Below, piece after piece: positions 24,701-36,700 of a stretch of DNA of 64,000 bases. Positions within the stretch are counted from its first letter, which is position 1. Every line of letters starts with the position of its first letter. A program made the position numbers and the translations under genes. This stretch comes from Liolophura sinensis. Taxonomy: Eukaryota > Mollusca > Polyplacophora > Chitonida > Chitonidae. Where the stretch lies: positions 8,100,324-8,164,323 of the forward strand of contig NC_088299.1 of the NCBI RefSeq assembly GCF_032854445.1. Reading direction: 5' to 3'. The notes under the pieces are model-generated. The model was not told the origin of the DNA. It made no database searches and was given only the letters and a program-made list of their open reading frames with translations.

Positions 24701-27700
24701 GAGAAAGTGGAAATCGGAAACACAACATCGCTTCCCTCAGACCCTATGGTTATAGGGCTAAAAAGGCAAAACCTGATTCGGGTGACGTAAGCAGAAACAG
24801 CTGGGTTCTCGGATTATAGGAATAACCTGGTCCTGGTTAAAATTAATAACACAGCAACGTTTTCAATTTTCTGAATATGCGCGATTTTACTTTAAACTGT
24901 GAAACAGCAGCAAAGTATGTTTTAAAAAAAAAAGATATATTCGTTTCATGATCTGTTGAAGTGTGTCAGGAACCTGCTGCCAGGCAGTTGCCGGGTCACC
25001 ATTACATTTATGCCTCAGATCATGAGATTTGGCCGTAATTCTTGATTGAGTTTTTAGAAATATGTACATGTAGTGACAGTTATCATATTTCCCTGTTCAG
25101 AACATTAATATCTTGGCTGTGTGCTAGGAAACGACTTTATTGTTGACGTTGCACATGTACTGTGTGGTTTTGTCATGGCTTTGGGGAGATGTGTCCAGCT
25201 ACAAAAGTTATGCCACTTTAAGGGGGCCTCCGTGGCTCAGTTGGTTAGAGCGCTAGCACTAATAAACATTCCTCTTTAACTTCATATCTCAGGTGGCATC
25301 GTGATAATTATCAACATAAGCATGGGCCCCACTGAGTGAATCTCCTAATGGGTTTCCCCAGAGACCAAGTTTTATTGGGGGACATGTGAAGTTTTTAATC
25401 AGGTGTAATAGTTTAGAGTTCAGAATAAACCACTAATGAAATCAGTCAACCAATCATTCAACGTTTGTTTTTACAACAGAGAGAGACTGGAATGGTGAAG
25501 GGTCAGACTTTTTCTCACAGTCAGCGCTGCAGATTGAACTCACCGTAAGTACAACAGTTCCTGAGATATTGTAGAGCGAATTACAGTACTTGTAGGAAAA
25601 GATAGACTCTTAAAATAGCTAGTCATGATAAAGCCGTGGTCAGTGTAATTGAGAAGGGATCATGGTCTGGTGCCTAAGGTGCTTGCATTTCAATCCACGG
25701 GAGTTTTGAATTTTAGTTTCATTGGAGTTTTACTCAAGAATGTTTCAATTATACGACTGCAGCCACTATTATGGTGGCACGAAACTGGGGGAAACCTACA
25801 ACCATATGACGGTTGATGGCAGACATTCCCATGTACATGTACAACTGAAGAGGAAGCCAGCATAAGCTGGACTTGAACTCACAGGTGAGAGGCTCCTGGA
25901 TGATTGTGCTGTTCTAGCACGCCATCCACAAGGCCACAGGGGCCCCATCAATCTCAAGAACACACAAGGTGCAGGGTTAGACCTGGCCTTGGACAGGCTG
26001 TTCATTGATTATTCGTCTCTCACAGTGTCTGGGGCCTTGGTGACAATATAAGGTGCATCACTAACTTGCCCAAGGTTGGTGGTTTATCACAGGCATTTCT
26101 GTTTCCTTCACGCATGAAAAATTTGTGGAGCTTAACAAGAAACAAATAAACAAATTAATATATTTTAAAAGGAAAATCATCAGTGTTTTTAAATAAGTGG
26201 AAACAGAAACAGGCTTATGTGAGGTAGATTTATTTTATACCGTATGGAAGTAATGCTTTCTATTGAAAGACCACTCGCTTTTAACTGATGAGGTTCAAGG
26301 TACAAATCCAGCATCTGTCAGTTCTGGTGCAGCTTTTAGTCATTATGTTTTGCCAGTTACCTCATGAGGTTTGCCAGGTACTGCATGATACTTGTCATGT
26401 ATCTCATGTTGCTGTGAGTTCAAGTCCAGCTCATACTGGCTTCCTCTCCGGCTGTACGTGGGAAGGTCTTTCAGCAACCTGCGAATGGTCGTGGGTTTCC
26501 CCTGGGCTCTGCCCAGTTTCCACTCACCATAATACTGGCCGCCGTCGTATGAGTGAAATATTCTTGGATACGGCGTACATCATGAGGTTTGTTGCGCACA
26601 TCATGAGAAGCAGTTCTTTGCTCTAGGTGGACTGCTGTCATATGAGTATAAATAATTGTTTGAAATGAATGGAAAGAATGAAACCAAGTACAGTGAGATA
26701 CAAATTTGACTGGACTATCATGCTCTATGCAGTAAAGAAGATTATCTCCCTATGAGTTGGTTGGACCAAGTCAGTCAAACATGTTTATATCAGACTGTTG
26801 CCCCTGTCTTATTTTTCCTTGCCCATTACATACAGATTTAATCTCTAGAAAGCATGAAAACAGCTCATCTCATGATCAGGATGTTACATATGTATATCCA
26901 GAAATTACTAATGCTTATAATCTTTGTGAGTTAAGTTTATGTCAGTTGCAATTTTATCTTTTAAATTCAGGGGTTTTTTTTTTCACCTCTGTGGTTGTTT
27001 CATTTCATTAAGGTTTTTGCCAAACACGAAAACGACAGTGGCTTCATACCACAACAAGGCGTTCTGTGGAATATACTCTCAGGATGGAAATGTGTTCCTC
27101 TCCGCATGCCAAGGTAAGCAAAAAACGGGATCTTTCTTCTGCTGTAGCTTTCGTTAGCAAATGTCTGGTAATGTTCGATGAAAAGTTATGAGTATTTTGC
27201 TGTATTTTTTTTTTTTTAATTCGGTGGGTGGCAAAATGTGATTTGTCTGATCAATTCCTTTACTTGTGGCTTCTCGTCATCGGCCAGGGCCCACTTTCTG
27301 AAAACTTTATAAATCAGATTTATGAGTACAGCATAAAATATCACGCTATCAAATAAATAAGTAATGATCTTTGATGTGAGGTTTTAAATCATTTTACGCT
27401 ACCCTAGAGTGCTGTGAAGTTTTCTTGAATACGGCATGAAACACTCGGCAAATAAATAAATCATTTAGTTCTAATAGTTTGCCAATGTGCAGTAAAATGG
27501 GGTATTGTGCATTTAGCAGTAAGCATTTTATTGATCAAACCCTTATCATGGCTCTACATGTTTACAAACTCCTGTTAAACTGAATAAATTTGCAGCATAA
27601 AACCGAAAACATGTTGTCGAACAACAAAAGAACATCATTGTGTTTTTATTATCTACTATATATCTTTTTGTTCATGTAGGCATATGTCTCATATTTGTAT

Positions 27701-30700
27701 TTGATTTCAGATCAAAATATCAGAGTGTATGATACGACATTGGGTTATTTCCGTCAGACTAATTTGATACAAGCCAGGGATATAGGCTGGTCCATCCTGG
27801 ATATAGCCTTTAGGTAAGCTAACTTGTTCTCAATTAACATCTCGACCGCTTGGGTGGGCAGGCCTAATGGGAATAGAGCATCCGACTGGAAGTCAGGAGA
27901 CCTGGGGTCAAACCCTGGTCAGGTCACATCAAAGACTTAAAAAATGGTATATGTCACTGCTTTGCTCAGCTCTCTATCAGCAGTGGCTAGAGCAAGAAAC
28001 ATGACTGGTTGACCAGGTGTCAGTATAATGTGTGGGGTGTCATGTCTGGTGTCTGCGGCATGACACGTCAGTGGCGGCAGCACTGGCAGCATGAATATCC
28101 CCTGCGACAAGAAGGCACAGTATATGTACACACACCTAAAGTCTCTTTGAAATGAACTGAAATGTTGAGTAATGTACAGTCTGTCACTAAGCTTGCATCA
28201 TTTATTGCAGTTAGCACAGTCATCTACTTGGTGAAGTTTATGAGCGGAGATGGAAAATTATGATTAACTGATGTTTATCAATCTAGACTCTTGCAGCTTG
28301 CAAAGCCTTGGCAACTAGTGTACCCATGTCTGATTGCATTTGGGTGAAGTTGAATACCCCTCCAATCATACAGCTTCCACCCCATTCCAGCTACAACTTC
28401 AAAAACATTGAAAGTCTAAAATAAAACCTAAAATTAAAGTTTTATGGTGAGCTCTAATCTAGTTTACTGAACATACTCCAGCCCGAAATGGCAATGATTG
28501 TCCGTATTTAGGAAATGCTTGTATAATCTTACCGCAACATTTACATGCACAACAAATACTGTAAATGCCTTTTTATTCGCGGGAATCAACTTTTGCAGAT
28601 ATTAACAGAATTTTTGGACAACTAATCAAACTTCAATACAGAAACGTCAAGTAATAAAACAACTCAAGCATTCAAGCAACAATGTTATCATTTAATCTTG
28701 TTTGTACCTGTAAGATGTGACCAAAATTCTGTACAATACAGTAACCCGATCAGACAAAGGAAGTTAATCCTCCTAAGCTTTTAATCTATTAAAGACTGTT
28801 AATCTTTATAAGACGAAGCCCTTACTTGTTGTGTTAGCAAATGTTCGTGTCACTTGACGTGCGGAAACCCTCGAGCAGTGTATCGGGCGCGTCGGAAAGA
28901 TGATCTGACTTGTAGCCAAGTACGGTCGATAAAAAAACAGCCTCTCTCATCGTATGTATATCGTATCACGTACACACGCCCAGTACAAATTATCGATTTG
29001 TTTGTCTCTAATAACAAGAACATCGCATTGTGGCGATACTTAGATAGAGATAAGCCTCCTTAAAAGAAGACGAGAATAACTGACGATCAATTAAGCTGGA
29101 GTTGTGAAAGCCGGAATACATTCTGAAAGGGACGTTGGAACTTCTGGCCTTTTATCATCTGGTCATAACATTGTCATTGATTTATTACTAGAATAATGCT
29201 ATTGTCTGTTACAGTCCTGATGGTCACCACTTGATATATTCCAGCTGGTCTGATAATGGCAAGTATTGTTTCCATTGTTTTCAAAGTCTCCATGAGTCTG
29301 TTGGAAGACCATTAACCTTTGACTGATGAGGTCCAAGGTTCAAGTCCAGCACCTGCCAGTTCTGTTGGAGCTTTTAGTCATCATAGGTTTGACAGGTACC
29401 TCATGAGTTTTGTCAGGTACAGCAAATGATGCATTGTATTTTCCAAATCATGCACAGATTCCTTTTTCATTTAAGAAAAATTTTCAATATTCTGTTTTAT
29501 TGCCTCTTTTTTATTTTCATGTACTATTACATTTGTTCTGGGCTGGATTGGCCAATTGGCACTTATCCATTAAATATGCAGGCTCTTTCCTGCACTCGCT
29601 CCTCCAGCTACAGGTTTTAGTCAGTATTACGAGGTATCTGGCTAAGAGCTACAGTTTACTCCGTGCTCTCTTGATCACAGACCAAAAACCTAACTCCCAT
29701 ACAATCGTAAAAGCACATTTGAAAAGGTTCACAGTTTTTGCAAAACACCTTTCAAAGTAAATAAATAAATATTATATTTCAATTTCAGTGCACTTGTGTA
29801 ACCTACAAGGAGACTGCGAGACTCATCATGCGTTAAACTTCTGCCCAAATGATGGACGGTTTTGTGTGTTCTCCTTGGCCTTCTCAGAGAATAGCACAGA
29901 GATCCTAGGAGGGTAAAGCATCTTTTTTGTCATTCTAAAAACTATGATTAACTCCCAGATTTCCAAGTGTACACTTCGCACTTCTGCAGTGAATCAGTAA
30001 AAATCATCATGTTTAAATGCTGAAAATTTAGCAACAACCACAGAATTTACAAAATGCCTATGCAGGTAAATTTACTCTAAATGACAATAAATTTCATCCG
30101 ACTAACTTGCCCATTGTTCCTGATTCTGAGAGTTTTATTGATTTTAGAAAGGTGTATTGAGGTTTGCTAGGAGCATAGGATGATTTTCTACTGGAAAAGT
30201 TTCAGCACAAAAAAATAATATTTTGTGACATTTATTTGTATCTAATAATGCACTTTTGTGAGTGACATTTTAGGTCATTGTGTGTAACCCATGCACCCGT
30301 ATTTGCTAAATCATGTACTTGCACACAAAATAATACATGGTTGCATAAAAGCACTTCTTCCCATGTTTTTTTGTGTTCTGTTTTTTTTTTTGTTTTTTTT
30401 TTTGCGTTCTTAGTTTTTAATATGTATTGATGTGGTATTTAAAAAAAAAATTAAATTGACATATTGTATTTTTTTGAACAGAGCAAATGACGGATGTTTG
30501 TACATCTATGATACAGAGAGAAATGATAGGATATTAAAGGTAATCCTGCCGTTAAGGTCGTGAAGGGGTCATGAAGGTCAGTGAGCATGATGACCCTCGA
30601 TTTCTGTGCAGCAATGACGTGATGATCCTAATGCAAGAAGAGGATGTTATAGTTGCATCGTTACAGCAGCTTAGTGATAGCCCTACGTGCTATGATACGT

Positions 30701-33700
30701 ACAGATGCAACTTTGCAAAATATTGAAACCAGAGACCAGCTTTAAACAACAAGCAGCTCTCACAAGTGTGGTCACGGTGAGTTCAAATCCAGCTCATGAT
30801 GGCTCCCTCTCCGATTGTACACGAGTAGGTCTTCCAGCAACCTAGGGATGGTCATGGGTTTCCCCCAGGTGTTGCCTGGTTTCCTTCCACCATAATGCTG
30901 GCTGTGATCGTATATGTGAAATATTCTTGGATACGATGTAAAACTCCAATCGATAAAAAAAAAAAAATAGATTTAGATAATATGTGTGATATTATAGAGC
31001 CTTGCAGTTTCTGGCTGATGGAATTAGTGTCTGTAGGGTTCAAAGTAATCCGCTTTTGGCAGTCTTTTAATTTAGTAGTACATGTACCATTTTTTCCCCC
31101 TCATATCCGATAAAAGTATTTACATTTTCTCCTTGTCCCCCTTTTCAGAACCTTACTCTATTTTTCGCCTCATACTGGCTATCTCTCTGGCCATACATGG
31201 GAAGGTCTGCCAGCAACTTGCGGATGGTCGTGGGTTTCTCCCGGGTTCTGCCTGGTTTCTTCCCACCATAATGCTGGCCTTATAATTTCAATATAAGTGA
31301 AATATTCTTGAGTACAGTGTAAAACACCAATCAAATAAACCAATAAATATATTTTTCACGAAATACTCTGCTTGTTGAATGACTCTTCTCAGACAGTCAG
31401 TGTTCCACCTCTGGTTTAATATGTTTTCTAGACAATCCTTGTTAAATTCAGATTGATGCACATGAAGACGACGTAAATGCTGTGGCATTCGCAGATGAAA
31501 GTTCACAGATCCTATTCAGTGGTGGAGATGATGGTCTATGTAAGGTGAGTTAAGCTGCGTGGAATTTTTTGTTATGTTTTTAAAGTGTATGGCTTCAGAG
31601 TTTTTGTGTAAAGCTTTCCTTAAAGCGTCTTAAATTCTCATATTTGAATGATTAGTTATGATGATACTGAAAAAGCGCAATTGATGAAAGAAGAAAAAAA
31701 AGAAAAAAATACCCATGTGTCAAACTTCTAGTATACATACCCTCATTGCTGTACACCAGTTAGATTATCTATGTACTGTATGTAATGAATGTAAATGGAG
31801 AACTGTATTTACACATTATTTCACAACCCAGGCAGAGTTAGAATACAATAACTGCACCCGAGAAGTAAATTAAAAGTTTTTCCTTTTTAATTTTTATTGT
31901 TAGTTATTTTCCTAATAATGTCTGTTTTCCGTGTAGGTATGGGACAGACGCACCCTGAGTGAGGAGCAGCCTGTACCAGTAGGCATTTTGGCTGGTCACT
32001 CTGATGGAATTACATACATTGACTCTAAGGTATACATCGCAGGCTTTCTATTCAAATGGCAGCACATATTTGGCCAATGAGATGGCAGTACATACCTTCA
32101 CTTTATGGCACACATCACTGGTTAACTAATTGGATGGCAGTAAATCTCTTGACCAATCAGATGGTAGTATGTACCAAGACTCTGTGGCAGAAATTACAGG
32201 ATAACCAGTCAGATGGCAGTAAATATGTTGACCAATCAGATTGCGGTACATACCAACACTCTACGGCACACATCACAGGATAACTAACCATCTGGCAGTA
32301 AATCCCTTGACCAATCAGATGGCAGTACACACCAACAGTCTATGGCACACATCACCGGATAACTAATCAGATGGCAGTAAATCCCTTGACCAGTCAGATG
32401 GCAGTACATACCAACACTGTACAGCACACATCACAGGATAACTAATTAGATGGCAGTAAATCCCTTGACCAATCAGATGGCAGTACATACCAACATTCCA
32501 CGACCTAAATCACAGGATAACCAATCAGATGGCAGTAAATATCTTGACCAATCAGATGGCAATAAATATCACAACCAATCAGATGGCAGTAAATACCTTG
32601 ACCAATCACATGGCAATACATACATTTTCTCATGAGGACTATGTTGCTCAGTTGTTTTTATTCTGGTAGGTCTGTTCATTTTAGAAAAGTGCCTTGAGGT
32701 TTGCTTAGATTTATTTTATTTATTTGATTGGTGTTTTACGCTGTACTCAAGAATATTTCACTTATACGACGGCGGCCAGCATTATGGTGGGTGGAAACCG
32801 GGCAGAGCCCGGGGGAAACCCACAACCATCCGCAGGTTGCTGACAGACCTTCCCACTTACGGCCGGAGGTTTGCTTAGAAGGTAGGATGGTATCCTACTG
32901 TGAAAATGTAAGTCTCTGCTTCAAAGGTAATATTTTGAGATATTTGTTTACCTCTAAAAATGCACTTTTTGGGTCCAAATTTTTGGTCATTTACTGTATA
33001 CTGTAATCAGATGGCAACTCACACATGGTCTCCTAGGTTCACATATCAAGGTAACGCATTGGATGCCAGAACATTCAAACACGACTAATTGCTCAGCAAG
33101 CATTTTTCAGGGCAGTGTCTCTTGAAAAGATCATTGGACTTTTATGATGCATAGGAAAATAAGACCTCTTCTAATACCTTTTTTAATACCATCCTGAAAA
33201 GATTCTTTTTTTTTTTTTTTTTTTTTTTGATTGGTGTTTTACGCCGTACTCAAGAATATTTCACTTATACGACGGCGGCCAGCATTATGGTGGGTGGAAA
33301 CCGGGCAGAGCCCGGGGGAAACCCACGACCATCCGCAGGTTGCTGGCAGACCTTCTCACGTACGGTCGCCAGCAAACTCACAGCGACCGCATTGGTGAGA
33401 GACTCTTGGGTCATTATGCTGCGCTAGCGCTTTAACCGACTGAGCCACGGAGGCCCCAAGATTCTTTTTGGGGGATGGCCCAATCCTGTCTGAAAAAATA
33501 GGATGGGTCAGTAGGGGATTTTTTATTATTATTATTCTAATGAAAGAGACAGGGATTTGAAAGAAAATGAGATGTAAAAATGAAAGAAGAAAGAGAAACA
33601 TCTTGAAATGTCCAGTAAAAACTGAGGTTTTATAGGGAGTAGGGCCCTTGGGTGGGAAGGGGAGCGGGCTAATTATATATGTGCCAGCAACCTTGGGATG

Positions 33701-36700
33701 GTCATGGGTTTCCCTGATCCCAGTTTCTTACCACTATACTGCTGGCTGCCATCATAAAAGTGAAATATTCTTGAGTACAGCGTAAATTCCAGTGAAGTAT
33801 ATAATTGCTTATACATGCATGTCTTTTCTTTGCTGTTCTTCAGGGTGATGCACGCTATTTAATCTCCAACTCTAAAGATCAGTGCATCAAGCTGTGGGAT
33901 GTCAGGGCCTTCTCTCCATCAGAGGGACAAGAGGTAAGCTGATCAGACACACCCCGTCAGCGAGACTTTCTGGATGGCACATCATCACTAGCTTGTTGCT
34001 GCCTCGCTTGGCGCTCAGTGCTGATACGCTAGAGCGAGGAAGCAGGGCTAATTCTCCCCGTGTCGGTATAATGTGACTGGGCGTGTAAGACTGGGATTCC
34101 TTTATCGCAGAACAAATAAACCCACATGGGTATGTTAAAGCTTTGAAACTGGAGGCAGTCACAGACAATAGGGGAGTTTCGAGTTCAAACTCAAATGGCT
34201 TAAATGTTCAACTTTGCCATGTGAACGTCAACAGTGTTTTTGATTACTATGACATGTGCACGTGTAAAAAGTTTCACAAAAGGAGGGACAAATTGTAGAG
34301 AAAAGTGAGTGGCTGAACCACTCATGAACTGGAGAAGTTCCTTAAGCCAAGAGGTGTCACTTGTGCCTCTGGAACACAGTGGTCAGTAAATTAATGCCAA
34401 CAAAGTGTGACATGATACAGTAGGACTGAGTTTACCTTTAACGACAGAAGAGATGGAACTTGTATTTTTTGGAAGCCCTTTCTACGCATGAAACTTAATA
34501 TGTGTTACATGGGAATTTGTTTCAAGTAGAAATTGTAGAAAAATAAACAGACAAAAACATAATATAGCTGAATCCTGGGCTGTCGCTAAAGTTTCTAATA
34601 TTCCAGAATGGGCATAAATGACCATGTGATTTTAAACATGGGGGCACTTCTTTTTTTGGTAAATTCAGCAGATTTTAGACCTTTTTGGTTGTTTTTATTC
34701 AGAAAATGTGTTATCTTGTGGACATGATTTTTATCAAAAATTATTTAAGATACAGCTTTGAATGTGAAAGCACCGCATCTATAGTTCAACTTTTTGCTGT
34801 GATATTTCAGGCAACAAGAAGAGCTGTGTCGTCGCAGAGATGGGATTACCGGTGGCAGAGGGTGCCCAGGAGAGGTAACCATGGTTACCCACCATACACA
34901 GTGGGAAAATCATCAAGTTCTTTGTAGTTCATGTATATTGCTTCAGGGTTAATGTAAATTGGTTGATTGATTAATTGATTAAGAAATTCACATGTAAGGT
35001 GGATTTAAACGGAGAGAGATTTCAGCTACAGATATAATAATGCACTACATGTAATAAATGATAAGTGTCGAGGTGTATGTTCGTTAGCAATTTCTGTCTG
35101 ATGTTATTTTCAAAATAATTATAAATGAGTAGGTATAAAACTAGTACTTTGCCTCAGCTAACTATTATTATAGATTTAAAAAAAGCAAGAAACCTGAAAC
35201 TTGAAGCAGACTGTAGCATTTAAAATGCTCCTTCTGTAATATGCCAATGGATTTGAGCTGTGAACAACAGTAAAATGATATCACCCTGGCTCAGAAATAA
35301 TATAACAAGGCTGTGGATTAAACAGTAAGTTAAGTCAGCTGAACACATGTCTGCTCTTTTGACTTCCTGCTTTCTGCTGCACTGTCCATGATTTCCCAAA
35401 GGGGTTGTCTGGTTAAGGGTTTAACACCACTGTAACAGTGTTTGTTGTGTAATGTGGTACTGTTGAGTCAAATTTGTATGAAACAAGGCTCGCAGGTATC
35501 GGGTAATTCAACAAACATGAAGACAATGGTGTTAAAGTTTATTCTACCCCTAAAAATTGAAGAAAATGTGTACAAAAAATAACGGGATACTTTGTACTAC
35601 TGTTCTCTTTTTCTCCCTCAGCATTTAGACCAATCAACAATAAGCTTAGGCCATTGCAGTTGACATAGATACGTCAAAGCTGCTTATGTGTGATGTCTTG
35701 TTTTATTGTTGTGTGACGTTGGAATGTAAAGGTTTACAGCACATGTATTATGACATCATACCACTGATCTCAGACTGGAACATCATAAAACGCTCCCACG
35801 TCACAGCGTCTTGGTGTAAAACATGAAAAATGTAAAAACAAAAGCGATACCTATAACTGTGCGCAATAATTAACACTTTTATCACTGTAGGAAATTTCTG
35901 TTGTTCGCCTTTTTATAGTAGTAAACCATAAAAGCAAATCTAACAAAACAAACTCAAATTCTTTTACTTGTAGAAATAAACAGCATGGAATGATATTATT
36001 TGGGGAGGTAAATGCACCAGCCTGTGTGTTGCCTGACACACTGGATGATGTTTAAAAGGTCATCTCTATTTAATATGTATATTTGCACACGGTGGGCAAC
36101 TAACAGCTGGGTAGAATTACAAATAGCCATGGTGTTGATTTGATAGTGATCTGATAACTAGAACATGAAGCAATGTTGACCCTGGCGGAAACTGAGTGCA
36201 GTTCTAAGGCCAAACAATAGAAAGTAAATCTGAAAGTACTAAATTATCAGCTCAGCCACGTCTTGTATTGATATCTCTGTTACATGTAGGTGATGGAAAC
36301 TAGAGTTTCAATGTTCTTAACAAATAAATAAAAAATAAATAATTAATTTAACGCTCTTTTGGAAGAGAGGTAGATACAAACATAAACGGGCACAGTGATT
36401 TTGTTCTGATGAACTCGGTTACTTGTAAATCAACATTTAATCTGAAATTCATGGGAAGTGTAATGTATGAAAAAACGGAAATACAATGTTGCCTCCTATG
36501 ATCTAAAGGCGAAACTGGGTTTGGTTGACGCCAGCAGAAACTGGTGCATTATGGGGCTACAGAAATAACTTGTGACTGATTGATTAAAATTGATAATATG
36601 GTGGTGCTTTCGATTTTTTCAGTGTGCACGACTTTGCTTACTTCGCACTGCCATATCTCGGTTATAAATTCAACATCACAAAATTAAAAAGATATACTTC

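Noticed and set aside
29259-29266. GT donor at 29264 for DCAF11 exon 8
   Set aside because: It would read AAT GGC AAT GCA CTT GTG TAA after splicing, a premature stop, and lose the conserved VHLCN.
29410-29760. 116-codon ORF in DCAF11 intron 8
   Set aside because: It overlaps repeat sequence, has no recognisable domain and lies between two well-supported exons.
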